Assembly: GCA_022661535.1 (NCBI GenBank)
Contig: JAKULF010000015.1
Location: 310,001-374,000 of the forward strand
Direction of reading: 5' to 3'
Source of the DNA: Eutypa lata
Taxonomy: Eukaryota; Ascomycota; Sordariomycetes; Xylariales; Diatrypaceae
DNA length: 64,000 nucleotides
Shown: positions 1 through 10,443 of the stretch, piece by piece
Position numbering within the stretch: position 1 is the first letter of the stretch
Layout of the letters: every line of letters starts with the position of its first letter
Program-made: the position numbers and the translations under genes
The notes under the pieces: generated by a model
Database searches by the model: none
Told to the model about the DNA's origin: nothing
The model's input: the letters and a program-made list of their open reading frames with translations, nothing else

Positions 1-175
1 AAACCTAGTCGGATAACTGAGGAATCTCAGTCGCATTGGCTCAACTCCCTACTTCGAAGTGTCGCGGATTGGCCAATCTGTCTGGTCTCTGCCAGGGATT
101 CACATCAGCATATGAGGGGGATAACATGTCTAACTTGATCTTATTTTTATTTCATTTCTTCACCGACACCCTTTT

Positions 176-1693
176 CTACTTGCCATGAATACCGTATACA
201 ACAGGTATAGGTCTAAAGACGCTAAACTCCTGACCCGTAGCGACCAGCGTCCCCGGGATCTGCGGATGCCAGTGAACCTCCTTGGCATGCTCCGAGATAT
301 GCTCAAACAGCAACTGGGGCGGCATGTCCCGGACCCCAGCCGTGTCCTTGCTCTCCTCGTCGTCCAGCTCGACCGACAAATCCCACAGCGTGACCTTGTG
401 GTCGCCCGCCGCGACCGCCACCATGCTATCGTCCGTGGGGTGCCACTCGATGCTCGTGATCTGCTCCTGGTGGTAGGCAAAGCTAGCAATGGGCGTCGGC
501 TTCTGGGACTGCGGTTGCGGCCCGCCCTTCCACTGCCGCAGATCCCACACGCCCCACACGCCGTCGTCGGCCCCCGTCGCGAGCAGGTGCGTGGTCAAGC
601 GCGACCACGACATGACGTTGACGTCGACGTTGCTGACCTGGACAGTGAGGGCGGCCTTGCGGCTCTTGCTGCGCACGTCCCAGACGCGGACGGTGCCGTC
701 GCTCGACGCCGACGCGAACACCGAGGCCTCGCTCGGGCTCCACTGGATCTCCTCGACGCTGCCCGTATGGCCCTGGAACGGCCGCGTGTCCGTCACCCAG
801 CCGCCCCCCGAGTTGCGCGACGTCGCGTAGATCAGGCCGTCGTTGTCGCCCGTGAGGAGCTTGCCCTCGGGCACGAGCGGCGACCAGTCTAGCGCGTAGC
901 CTTCTGCCTTGTGCGCCCGGATGGTCGATAGGGGCTTGTTCTGCTGCGACGTTATGATCGTGCCGGGGTTGTCGAAGGAGGTCAGGTGCGGGGTTATGTC
1001 GTGGATGAAGACGTTGGAGGACTCGGTCATTGTTGCGGTTATTGTTGTGGGGGGTTTTGTAGGGTCTTGCGATGGGGTCTGGTGTGCGCGTATCCGGTTG
1101 GTGGTCGAGGTCAGGGGGATGGACTTGGATTCGAGGATGGGGTCGGCCTCCTCGTCATCGTCATCTTCGTCTTCCGAGTCGGATTCGTTGTCGTCTTTGG
1201 GCATCCGACTCAGACCGCTGAATTTCATAATCATGATTTGGTTCTCGTTCCCCCGCTCTCCTTCGGCCTGTGTGCCGGCAACTGTGTACATGGTGGCAGG
1301 ATAAGCCTTCTCTCGGTTATCGCCTAGTCCGTCGCGGAGAATGTCGAATGACAGACATGGCCATGGTGTGCTTAGATTGTGAAGCATCTCGTATGTTCCT
1401 AGATCTGGCGCAAGATGTTGGCCTGCCTCGAGCTTATTGCGACCAACGATGAAAGTGCCATTCGTGCCTTCGACGTCCATTGCGTCTGTCATAGCCCGTT
1501 CCTCTGCCTCTCTTTCCACATCTGGCCTTCCGTCGACACCCGCTTCTATGATTTCATCCTCGCTCTCGAACTCGTCTTCAAATTCGTCCTCGAATTCGCC
1601 CATTTCCTTGTTATCGTCCACATCCATAGGTTCGGGCCTCTCACCCGCCTTGAGGGGAACATCCCCATCGGTATCTGCTATGCGCTTCGACAT
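176..1693 (-). CDS. RRB1: Ribosome assembly WD40 protein Rrb1 (GRWD1 homologue)
   Basis: Single-exon gene of 505 residues. Rrb1/GRWD1 is a nuclear and nucleolar chaperone-like WD40 protein that binds newly made ribosomal protein uL3 and is needed for 60S subunit assembly. The N-terminus (about residues 1-70) is acidic, with repeated E-F-E-D-E stretches. Residues about 90-125 match the histone-chaperone-like N-terminal segment of this family (LAPDLGTYEMLH followed by TPWPCLSFD). A second acidic run (SDSEDEDDDDEE) lies near residue 175. WD repeats follow; the clearest carries HTGSVEEIQWSP and ends in the signature VRVWDVR, and another ends in VTLWDL. Length fits the family. The start ATG is the first in the frame and sits just before the acidic leader. 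It is a housekeeping gene and gives no hint about the accessory genes nearby. Identification is by sequence recognition. Confidence 0.93.
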   Translation of the reverse strand: MSKRIADTDGDVPLKAGERPEPMDVDDNKEMGEFEDEFEDEFESEDEIIEAGVDGRPDVEREAEERAMTDAMDVEGTNGTFIVGRNKLEAGQHLAPDLGTYEMLHNLSTPWPCLSFDILRDGLGDNREKAYPATMYTVAGTQAEGERGNENQIMIMKFSGLSRMPKDDNESDSEDEDDDDEEADPILESKSIPLTSTTNRIRAHQTPSQDPTKPPTTITATMTESSNVFIHDITPHLTSFDNPGTIITSQQNKPLSTIRAHKAEGYALDWSPLVPEGKLLTGDNDGLIYATSRNSGGGWVTDTRPFQGHTGSVEEIQWSPSEASVFASASSDGTVRVWDVRSKSRKAALTVQVSNVDVNVMSWSRLTTHLLATGADDGVWGVWDLRQWKGGPQPQSQKPTPIASFAYHQEQITSIEWHPTDDSMVAVAAGDHKVTLWDLSVELDDEESKDTAGVRDMPPQLLFEHISEHAKEVHWHPQIPGTLVATGQEFSVFRPIPVVYGIHGK

Positions 1694-2720
1694 GACTCGT
1701 ATGCAAGGGGAAGAAGACTAAGAAGAACAAGAAGATAGAGGAGGTATGGGTATCACGTTTGAAGAAAAAAAGGAGAAAAAGAAGGAATATCGGGTGTATC
1801 AGATTGTGCACTTGGGCAAAAATGTTATGGTGGTGGTGGTGGGGTCAAATAATTTTTTGAATTTTACAGGTACTTTGCCCCACTTGTCAGTACCTGCCCC
1901 GCGGTGAGTGACCCACTGATAAAGGTAATCTTGGCTTCTGTTAAATACATATCGTTGTACTTTGTAGTTATGCTCTTAGGTAGGTAAGTTACATTTCCAT
2001 CTTTCTATTTGGTTAGGTCAGGGGCCCCTTTACATGATCTCTACCAGAATGATGTTCTCAGGAATGCACAGCATATAGACACCACTATGTGCTTGAATCT
2101 TGAAAAGGAATATTGAGATCAGGTATGGGTAGTTATCCGAGTCCTAATATTAGTCTGATATTTCTGATCCCTGCACAGTTCCTCGTCCCATCATCAAGAA
2201 TATGGGTGCTATTAATCTGATTCTAGTTAACGCCAAGTGTAGAAACGACATGGTCTTCGTATATGATTCTGATATACTTGTAGTGAAGCCATATAAGCAT
2301 GTTGATATTCCTGCCAGCGACTAATCTTTCCTTCTTATACCTTGCTTTGTCTTCCTTGCAGTCCGGCCTCGGGGTCCCCCGCACATGGAGGAGACCCCGC
2401 AGTATACACTACGACCGGCCTATTGCCCCGACACGGTATAAGCTGACTGATCACACAATAATACGTTATCGTTCCGGGTTTACTTGCCGATCCTCACCGA
2501 GACGTTACCTTCTTCAAGGAAGAGGGGAGACGATAATGGATACGCAATCCTAGAGGCCAGGAAATGTAACCCGAGGGTTTGCCGGGGTGCGATGGGGAAC
2601 CGGTAATGAGCATGCATGATATAAATATTGGTCGAGGTGGTGTTCCTGAACTAATATATTTTCCCCTCAAGCTTCTTGAGCTTGGGCTAGATAGTTAAGT
2701 GAACTATTTACGCCGTCGAC
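1694..2720. other. Intergenic region between divergent genes
   Basis: About 1 kb between the divergent Rrb1 and carboxylesterase genes. Near 1831 there is a short GGT-repeat run (GGTGGTGGTGGTGGGG). I see no convincing coding exon; an 84-codon open frame at 2299-2553 shows no recognisable protein features. Confidence 0.6.
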
Positions 2721-4464
2721 ATGAAACTTTTAGGGTTCCCCGGCTGGTTTCTCACAGCCTCACAATTCTCTATACCGGCCACAGCGACGCCCGTGAGCAA
2801 TCAAGCTGTCACTTTAGACGGGTATGGGAAGTTCACTGGAACTGTAATCAATAGCACATATACCGGCTATGCCTTACCACGTACAGTCGACGCTTGGCTT
2901 GGCATCGACTATGCCACTCAACCTATTGGAGAAGGACGGTTCAAGCCCATCGACTGGCCGGCCCCATTCGAAGGCACCAAAGCAGCTACAACATACGGAA
3001 AAGCTTGCGTTCAAGACCCGAGTAGTGTGTCCGCAGATACTCAAAGTGAGGCATGCTTAAACTTCAATGTGTACCGCTCTCAGAGCATCCCATTGGACAA
3101 GAAACTACCCGTCTTGGCCTGGATCCACGGTGGTTCCTTCAACAGCGGTTCCTGGAAAAGCTTCGATGGAGCTGCGTTCGTTGCCGCGTCTAGAGCACCT
3201 GTCGTCGTAGTGACATTCCACTACCGGATCAACTCCCTCGGCTTTTTGCCCTCGGAGCTGTTTGAGCAGGAGGGTCTACTGAACCTGGGGATGCGGGATC
3301 AGCACTTCTTTCTGAAGGAGTTTGTGCAGAAACACATAGCTTCCTTCGGAGGCGACCCTGATAACATCACACTTGGGGGCCGCTCGGCTGGTGCCCATTC
3401 TGTTGGTATTCATTACTTTCATAATTATGAGGAGGACGCTGGACAGCCATACTTCGCAAGAGCTATCCATCAATCGGGGTCGGTTACTGCACGTACATTC
3501 CCCAATGCTACTTATCCACTATACGTACAACAATTCGAAACTCTTATGGATTATATCGGCTGTTCTACGACGGAAGACAACGCCGCTATCTTGTAAGTGT
3601 TTGTTTTATATGTCCAATTTCCATTTCTGAAATGCTAATCAATGTCCCAGAGAATGTCTTCGTGCGGCCAGTATAGACGATATCCGAGACATCAGCGCCA
3701 AGATATACGGCGAATCCGAGAGCAGTCTAACCTGGCCATTCCAACCCACCCAAGGCGGACCGCTCCTTGAGAAATTCGGGTCCCAATCTGGTTACGACGG
3801 GACCTTCTTCCACGTACCCACGATCACATCCAACGTCGTGGACGAAACCAAGCTGTACATCGAGGATGAGTTCGAGACGAACCAGGAGTTTCTCGATTAC
3901 CTCTATAACATCTCCCCGGCCCTCAACGAAGACGACCTCGACCAGCTTCAGGCCTTGTACCCCGACCCGGCAATCGACCCGGAGTCTCCGTACGTGAACT
4001 CCCCCAACAGCACCCAGTACAACCGGCTCGCCGCAGCCCTGAGCGACTACGCCTACATCTGCCCCGGCCAGGAGACCGCGTACCGGGCGTCGACGGCGGG
4101 CGTCCCGACGTGGAAGCTCCGCTTCAACACCAACAATTCCTTCCCGGCCTGGCAGGGCATACCGCACACGGCTGATACGAAGTACACGTGGAATGATCCT
4201 ACCGTTCAGCACCCCGATATCGGTCTCGTTTACAGCGGATACTTGTCGAGCTTCGTGGGGACGGGCGATCCGAACACGCTTAGATATCCCGGTTCGCCCG
4301 AGTGGCCGAATTACGAGCCCTCTGGTTATGGGTTGGACTCGAAGCCAGCTAGTCAGCTTATTGTACAGGCTGATAATCAGACGCAGGTAGAGTTGGATGT
4401 TGTGAGGCGCGAGGCTTGTCTGTATTGGAGGGATCCTGAAAGGGCGCCGCGGTTGAATAAGTAG
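2721..4464 (+). CDS. Secreted type-B carboxylesterase (cholinesterase/lipase family)
   Basis: Two exons, 2721-3592 and 3651-4464, joined across a 58-nt intron (GTAAGT donor, GCTAATC branch site, CCCAG acceptor), giving 561 residues. The protein is an alpha/beta hydrolase of the carboxylesterase type B family, which cleaves carboxylic esters outside the cell. A hydrophobic N-terminus (LLGFPGWFLTASQF) serves as a probable signal peptide. The oxyanion-hole motif IHGGSF lies near residue 138. The nucleophile is Ser222 in GGRSAGAHS, His463 in GIPHTAD is the likely catalytic histidine, and Glu356 (VVDET) the likely acid. Several N-x-S/T sites fit secretion. The substrate cannot be told from sequence. 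It is transcribed away from Rrb1 and shows no sign of belonging to a cluster. Confidence 0.9.
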
Positions 4465-4873
4465 CCTTAACTTAGTAGTTGAAAGGTAAGGAAGTCACGA
4501 GTAGAATATGTCACTGCCATATAAAGCCAATGATACTTACGTAGTAAATGAGCAAATATATCCTTTCCTGGCCGTTCAAAACGTGTATTGTTTAGTTAGA
4601 GATGATTGAAATACACCATCACTCCACTGCCAACTTTTCAATATCGAATAAATCACAGCACCAAAGTACATATATATATTCTATGTAAGTCAAGATACGT
4701 TAAGTGGTGGGTATTTCCCGTTAGGGTTATATTTAATGGCCAACAAATGTCGGTCTAATGGGGCAAGTCAATTCTACAGGATCTATATATTCTTTCCCCT
4801 TTCTTTTGATAACGAAGTCGAACTAGTTGAAAGTCTGGCGGGGTACCACATAGAAGTCAAGTGTATTGTTAGC
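4465..4873. other. Convergent 3' intergenic region
   Basis: AT-rich spacer between the convergent carboxylesterase and F-box-like genes, with a TATATATAT run near 4670. No coding or RNA feature seen. Confidence 0.6.
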
Positions 4874-5785
4874 TTATACGAGTTCCTCGAATAGCTGAGA
4901 GTGCTTGGCCACCTCTCCTCGAGTAAAAGCATTGCCTTCATGGAACTCACGATAGGTCGGATCACGTAGATGTGCAGCGATATCATCCGGGGACTTACCT
5001 AAGCCAAGGTAATACCAAGTCGTAATCAACACTTCAGCTGGCCTGCCCTCTGAGCCCTTTGATTTGATGTCAACTCGGCAGCAGCGGTTACACTGCTTAC
5101 ATCCTTGGACTTCCCCTGGGCCACCTGTGGAGTGAAGGGAGAACTGGTCGGAAGTCGTAAGCTTGACCGTGGGTCCGTTCGGGCTGAGGAAGTCCCTGAT
5201 GGTGACCCTGCTGTGCGGACAGGAAGGCTCGCTAATGACTTGGATGCTGTCGTTTTTCGTGAATAACCGCTGCTGCTTCGCGACGAAGACACCGAGCTTG
5301 TTGACGTTGTAACGCCAATTTTGTTCCTCTGAATAGGCGCCGTGATGGATGATCTGGCTGTCTACCTTAAGAGCATTAGTCAGAACTGTCTCATTCCGTA
5401 ATTCCCTTCGATACTTTCCAATCGCATAAAGCAGGTTTGGATGGTACTGTGAAGGGAAATTGCCATTCCTGAGGGCCCATGTCGTGGACTGCAGGTGGCA
5501 AAAACGTGATGTATTATCCGTAAGTGGGACGGACCTCTCAGGTGGGTGTAGCTTATTACACCACGGACAATACACCAACTCAAAATCTTTCTCCAGTATC
5601 CGAAGAAATGCCTTCCGATCCTCCGCATTCAGGTTCTCGTACGCCTTTCCAACTTGTAGTTCTAATGTCTTGCAGCTGAGAGAGAGCGCCGCGAATGACT
5701 CTGGAGGGATATTGCTGCCAATTTCTTGGGCTAGCTCGTTTGGAAGACTTTCAAGTCGAGGGCTGGGTTCGTTTTGGCTAGACAT
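4874..5785 (-). CDS. F-box-like protein with cysteine clusters, function unknown
   Basis: Single-exon gene of 303 residues. Residues about 11-50 (LESLPNELAQEIGSNIPPES, then FAALSLSCKTL) fit the fungal F-box pattern, in which a short LP..L..I core is followed by a hydrophobic helix and a conserved Ser-Cys-Lys. F-box proteins link substrates to SCF ubiquitin ligases through Skp1. The rest resembles nothing I can name. It contains a CPWCNKLHP motif near residue 72 and a CKQCNRCC cluster near residue 230, which together could bind zinc. No signal peptide or membrane segment is seen. Fungal genomes carry many such lineage-specific F-box-like genes. The F-box call is moderate; no target is implied. 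Confidence 0.7.
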   Translation of the reverse strand: MSSQNEPSPRLESLPNELAQEIGSNIPPESFAALSLSCKTLELQVGKAYENLNAEDRKAFLRILEKDFELVYCPWCNKLHPPERSVPLTDNTSRFCHLQSTTWALRNGNFPSQYHPNLLYAIGKYRRELRNETVLTNALKVDSQIIHHGAYSEEQNWRYNVNKLGVFVAKQQRLFTKNDSIQVISEPSCPHSRVTIRDFLSPNGPTVKLTTSDQFSLHSTGGPGEVQGCKQCNRCCRVDIKSKGSEGRPAEVLITTWYYLGLGKSPDDIAAHLRDPTYREFHEGNAFTRGEVAKHSQLFEELV

Positions 5786-6431
5786 GATGTATTAGGTTAC
5801 TGCTATTTGTTTTCTACGTTGTATGAGTGGATGGGAGGATTTAGGCAAGAGGTGGGAAAGAGCTGCCTATAAATACCGGTTCGAAAAAGGAGAACATACC
5901 ACTGGTCATAGACTGTTCAGAAACGTTTACATTGTACTTATATATCTATAAATCTATGATTCGCTGCTATTTAGAAATGATACTGCTCATTTGAAATTTG
6001 ACCATAGACCTGCTTTATCGTAACAAACCCCATTGTTTTACAACACGACCCCTTTATCATTTCCCTACGATTGATAACTACGCACAAAGAATCTCTATCA
6101 AGTATTATCGTACGTCCTTCTTGTCTCAATTTTGTAAGTTGGTGCATTTTTAACTATTAGCTGTATAATATAATGGAAAAATTAATTTGAAACAATTAGC
6201 ATTCCAACCATCCGTAACCAGTGTACGCGGCGCTGTCGTTGCAATACTCAGATGTTGTTTCACGCAGGAGACGAAGGTTATAAGCTGAGCACACAATAAT
6301 AATATTGAATACGGTATTATTATTATTGTTATTTTAAATAGTTAAATACAAAGTAATTAAAAGCTAGTAATCTCAAAAACCTAAATCCATTCGCTGCATC
6401 GGCTCCCAGTACCATGGGTTACCTTACACAA
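5786..6431. other. Intergenic, AT-rich
   Basis: Apart from the TATA-like word, the stretch has an ATT-rich section around 6300-6360 and no open coding exon I can support. It borders the decayed oxidase genes. Confidence 0.5.
5868..5875 (-). promoter_or_regulatory. TATA-like box upstream of the F-box-like gene
   Basis: TATTTATA on the minus strand, about 83 nt upstream of the start codon at 5785. Position and sequence are compatible with a core promoter, but such AT words are common. Confidence 0.3.
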
Positions 6432-6723
6432 CTACGAAATTCTTAAGCCTAGCTCCCTGGTAAAAATACCCGCGGCCTTCTCACCACCGGCTGATGCTGT
6501 GTTATTAGTATTAGCTGCTACATTCCGCGGTGCGATGCTGAGGTCGGCGACTTTCAAGCCCTGATACCCCATACACGCTCAGCATCGCATCGACGACGCC
6601 CATCTAACCGTGCGGAAGCATCTTGCAAATGCCGGGCGAGTGCCACGTCGTACTCACATTTTCACGGAGCTACTTCTCTAGCACCGCGTCGTCTTCACTC
6701 GAGTACTCGATATCGGGCGCATC
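6432..6723 (-). pseudogene. C-terminal remnant of a GMC oxidoreductase (alcohol-oxidase-like)
   Basis: On the minus strand one frame reads as the C-terminus of a glucose-methanol-choline oxidoreductase. It contains TTWHSPGICKM, where the family has T-W-H-S-x-G-x-C-K-M with the catalytic histidine, then VVDAMLSVYGVSGLKVADLS and a run ending in ANTNNT. A normal-looking end of the gene follows (stop at 6434-6432). Two in-frame TAG codons interrupt it: at 6672-6670, where the family usually has Trp, and at 6606-6604. Upstream of 6723 the similarity fades amid more stops. This supports a decayed gene rather than an intron, because the stops sit inside conserved sequence. The family use FAD to oxidise alcohols. 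Confidence 0.7.
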
Positions 6724-7204
6724 CTAGCTTAACTTAGGGTAACATCAAACTTGCGGCAAGTGTCTCGTAGCGTGTAGTCTGGGTGCGCGCTTATGAATTG
6801 TATTGAACGAATTCAACCCAAATGGTATTCCTCCTACGATCTAGAGTGTGTTCTTATTAATGGCTTCTGTCGTGTGAAATAGGCTTTAGCCCTATCAATA
6901 ACACAGTATACCCTGGAGCGTAGAAGATAAATGATAGCAACATCTCGGATATTGGGTGGGATAGCAAAGTGGTGGCTCAGGTCAAACGGAGAACTACGTC
7001 ACCATTCGGCGTTTGTAGCCGTAATGGCACCCATATAGCTAGATTCCTGATCTAGATGTTCCTGACAATACACAAGCTTCCTGAGACCGAAAATATGACC
7101 CTTAACTCTTCACACAACAACAATATGATTCTGGTAGAACTCGGCCCAGAACATGCTCTGAAACCAATGCAGGAGCGAATACATGAGGACCCTACTCTTC
7201 TACT
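6724..7204. other. Degenerate sequence between two pseudogene remnants
   Basis: Probably the rotted 5' part of the GMC oxidase or the 3' flank of the FAD monooxygenase remnant. Only scattered short open frames are present and none could be assigned. Confidence 0.4.
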
Positions 7205-7900
7205 TTAACATGGAGGGGTCTCGACCAGGACATATGCGTCAACCATCGAGTCATGAAAAGCTGTCTGGGTGCCACTAAACGCTGTGTGCGGCCGGAAGAG
7301 AGACAGTCCATCGCCTAAGAGCAGGACATGGCCATTTTCGAAGACTGCACCAGGCGAACAGAACCCAACCTGGATAAATGGCTGTTGGATCTTGGTTATG
7401 ACTTCCAAGAAAGCGTTTGGGAATGGAATAGCCCTGGCGTGATCTACGCGAGCATTCTAAATACTAGGGTGAACACGACCTCGAGGAACAAGATATAGAT
7501 GCTGATGACCATCCGTGTCCGGCGGTATCTCATCTAGCGTCTTGGGTGACTCATTTGTGTACCGTAGAGCATTGCGTTATCTCCATCTGGCTTGGGAGGT
7601 CCATAGTTTCCCGGGATGCTATATACAAGGCAGTGGTGATGCTCACCAATTCTGTGCACAGTCACAATGCGACGAAATACCTGGCGTGTCGATTCTGATA
7701 CCTCGCTTTCCGGAACAGGACCTCTCCAAGCGATAGATATCTCATACTTTCTTCTCACATATTTTTACCGAGGGCGAGGAAGATATTTGGCTCTGATCGA
7801 AGAGCTAGGCCATCTGCGGAAATCACTAAGTTCGGCTTTGGTGATGCAAATGTCACCTGTGCAGCAGTCTCGAACACTGAGAACTGCTTTATCTTTACTG
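7205..7900 (-). pseudogene. Decayed FAD-dependent monooxygenase
   Basis: Three minus-strand fragments appear in the order expected of an FAD-binding aromatic-type monooxygenase. The first (about 7880-7765) has NLVISADGLAL, corresponding to the family's D-L-V-x-G-A-D-G motif. The second (about 7758-7534) has ISIAWRGPVPESEV and LVYSIPG, matching the Y-V-A-W-R-G-x-V-P-E segment. The third (about 7440-7205) reads AFLEVITKIQQPFIQ, then GHVLLLGDGLSLFRPHTA, the conserved G-D motif that contacts FAD. The fragments lie in different frames with stops between them. Some breaks could be introns, but no clean splice pairs were found and the N-terminal GxGxxG is missing. The parent would have been a soluble FAD/NAD(P)H hydroxylase. 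Confidence 0.7.
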
Positions 7901-8230
7901 TAGATAATTGTGTGGAACAAAATTGATGACACAATAACCCTCATAAGAACTCGAGAATAAGATAATCGTTATCATAATGCTGGTAGATAATGAAATGAAT
8001 AACGAAGTTAGCGGCTTAGTTGCATTGGATAGCTGTTTTTTGTAGGGGCGGTTTCTCCCCTAGGCAATTAGGTGGTGGCTAGGGTGCCGTATATGGAATG
8101 GTCCAGGGGTGATAGTTATCTATGAGAGTGGTTCCGAGCTCTCCTGAGATAAGTATTTACAGTTTAATATCCCCCCTCTTTTGCACTCATACAATGTTTT
8201 CATTCATCACATTACTCACCCTCTTTAACC
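7901..8230. other. Promoter-side intergenic region of the nucleoside hydrolase
   Basis: 330 nt with an AT-rich section near 7910-7990. No coding exon seen; presumably holds the promoter of the gene starting at 8231. Confidence 0.5.
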
Positions 8231-9360
8231 ATGTATTTCATTCTGACCGGTCTTATACTATGCGCCTTTTTCCAATTGGATGCTGCAGAGAAGATTCCCA
8301 AGAGTTTCCGGAAGCCAGTACTGATTGACACTGACATCTTCTCCGACGTTGACGATGTTGGCTCCCTAGCTGTTGCCAATGTGCTGCACAATAACGGATT
8401 GGCCGACTTGCGCGGCGTGGTGATCAATACACCCTCCAAATATGGGGCTCTAGCCACCAGCGTCATCAACACATACTTTGGCAATGGCGACATTCCCATC
8501 GGAGCTATGCGTCCATTGACCAACGAGACATTCTTCGATGATTATAGCTTTCGGTGAGTTCTCTGTCTAAGTTGTATCTTGTTGACTGCGCTGATACTTC
8601 TGAGCGACATAGCCTCGGTGAATATGCTGGCAAGGTATCAAACAACTGGCCGCGCATGCTCAACGACTCCGAGGCAACACCAACTCCAGTGGATCTGTAC
8701 CGTTCAGTCCTATCGTCGGCGGAAAGCCGAAGCATGACACTGATCTCGCTCGGCTTCTTGACCAACCTTGCTGCGCTGATGGAAAGCCCTCCAGACAACC
8801 TCTCATCGCTTACGGGCCGGGCTCTTATATCCGCCAAGGTGAAAGAGCTCGTAGTGATGGGGGGACGGTATCCTTCCGGTTGGGAGTTCAATTTCGGCGG
8901 CAGTGACCCGGCATCAACGTACCACGTCGTGAACAACTGGCCGGCCGACGTGCCTATCACGTTCTCGGGGGGTGAGCTTGGCGAGGATATCTTCTCCGGT
9001 GGAGGGCTCGCAAAACACGCACCCCCTGACTCACCGGTGCTTGCGGCGTACCAGTGGTATGTGGGTCGGTGTAGCACCCTTCGCGAATCATGGGATCCGG
9101 TTACTACGTTGTATGGTATACTAGGGCTTGAGGGGTCTCCTAAGCTAGGGATCGGAAAGCTCTTTGAGTATGGCAACGAGATCGGATATAACGAAGTACT
9201 GGTAAATGGCTCGAACAGATGGGTTGATGATTCTTCTAGGTCGAATCAGCACTGGTTAAGGCTTGCAGATGGAGTAACGAATACTACTATCGCATCACTG
9301 ATAAATCGCTTTTTAGCTGATGATTCTTCAAGTAAAATTTATTCCACACAATATATATAG
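8231..9360 (+). CDS. Secreted inosine-uridine-type nucleoside hydrolase family protein
   Basis: Two exons, 8231-8553 and 8613-9360, joined across a 59-nt intron (GTGAGT..ATAG), give 356 residues. The family hydrolyses the N-glycosidic bond of ribonucleosides, releasing base and ribose, using a bound calcium ion. The signature D-x-D-x3-D-x-D-D is present as DTDIFSDVDD (residues 33-42); these aspartates bind calcium and activate water. A hydrophobic N-terminus (residues about 1-18) looks like a signal peptide, so the enzyme is probably extracellular and may salvage purines or act on host or competitor nucleosides. Further family segments include LVVMGGRYP and a FNFGGSDPAS run, which matches the E-x-N-x-x-x-D-P region with Gly-Ser in place of part of it. 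Substrate range cannot be told. The upstream ATG at 8122 is out of frame. Confidence 0.87.
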
Positions 9361-9869
9361 GAAAATTCCCTGTTGTTCTGTTTGTTCATATTCTAACACA
9401 TTTAACCTGCCCCCTTGACTACACATATATATAACCGTTCTTCTAAGAAGTGTCAAAGGTTCTCCGTGTTATTGGATTACTATTAGATTTTTAAGGCGCA
9501 ATTGGTGGATTTGAACAGTGCTCCCTTACTCCTTAGCTTTCATTGGGACACTAAATGCGGGATGCAACATCTTCCCCTTACTTCCAAACAGATTGCAAGA
9601 CGCTATGTTTCTTGCACTCATGCATACTCTTTGTCGCCAACCAGCTGCCCTCCTGCTTGAATGCAAGGGGCTGTCAATTAATGCCTCGCCATTTTTAGAA
9701 AGAAGCAAGTCGTGCAAGTCAGCAGACCCATGGCCCCGGGACTTATAAAGATCGGCTGAGGGACCCTTTTAATTCTTCCGACGCATACCTACTCCTCATT
9801 GTCAAGATTTTGATTACACAACCGCGCTCACAACTTTATGACAGAAACATCTTCCAACGAACATTCAAG
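9361..9869. other. Intergenic region upstream of EthD gene
   Basis: About 500 nt with no coding exon. It holds a TATA-like box (listed separately) and otherwise unremarkable sequence. Confidence 0.5.
9744..9749 (+). promoter_or_regulatory. TATA box candidate for the EthD gene
   Basis: TATAAA about 120 nt upstream of the start codon at 9870, at a distance typical of fungal TATA promoters. Confidence 0.35.
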
Positions 9870-10443
9870 ATGACTGAACACCAGCAACAGGCATCGATGC
9901 TCAAGGTCTCAGTCCTTCACTACCGGGACCGGTCTCACGACGAGGAGACCTGGACCAAGTGGTACATTGAGGAGCAAATTCCACGATTTATTCCCATTGC
10001 GCATAAACACGGCATTGATCGCTGCGAGCTTGTATGTGTGTCTTTATTTTCTCTTGCTATTATACACACACATTATATCGTCTCGTGATGGTATTGCGAT
10101 GACACTCGCGATCCCTTGTATGCTTGAGCACTCACATATAATCCTTTGCTAGTACATCACTCCGGACACCCTGAAGAAGCATTTCCAGCTCGACCTAGAC
10201 CAGCTCAAAGGCGGGTGTGCCGCGGGCTGGAACATGGCGCCTTACGACGCAGCCACCATATACTGGGTCACTGACCCTCAGAAGATTCGGAACATGCTCA
10301 ATGACCCGGACTGGAACAATAAAGTCGCCCCGTTTGAGAAAGGTTGGATAGACCAAAACAAGGTGGACGTGCAAGCGGGTACTCAGACCACCTTCATCGA
10401 GGACGGCGTTATTGTCAATACCATTACCAAGGAGTATGAGTAA
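9870..10443 (+). CDS. EthD-domain protein
   Basis: Two exons, 9870-10031 and 10153-10443, with a 121-nt intron (GTATGT..CTAG), give 150 residues. EthD-domain proteins are small ferredoxin-like dimeric alpha/beta-barrel proteins. Fungal members include polyketide tailoring enzymes such as dehydratases and decarboxylases, but many are uncharacterised. The N-terminal strand reads LKVSVLHYRDRSHDEETWTK, followed by WYIEEQIPRFIPIAHKHGI, which fits the domain's strand and following helix with its conserved H. The second exon carries APYDAATIYWVTD and a late FEKGWIDQNKVDV segment typical of fungal EthD proteins. The start at 9870 is preferred over the upstream in-frame ATG at 9810 because of its context and the start of conserved sequence. 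No polyketide synthase lies nearby; the PKS at 53 kb is too far away to claim a link. Confidence 0.82.

Noticed and set aside
185..892. Long plus-strand open frame of 235 codons
   Set aside because: Antisense shadow of the Rrb1 gene; its composition follows from GC-rich coding on the other strand and it has no family features.
9870..10443. EthD protein as part of the PKS cluster
   Set aside because: More than 40 kb and many unrelated genes separate them; EthD proteins are also common outside clusters.
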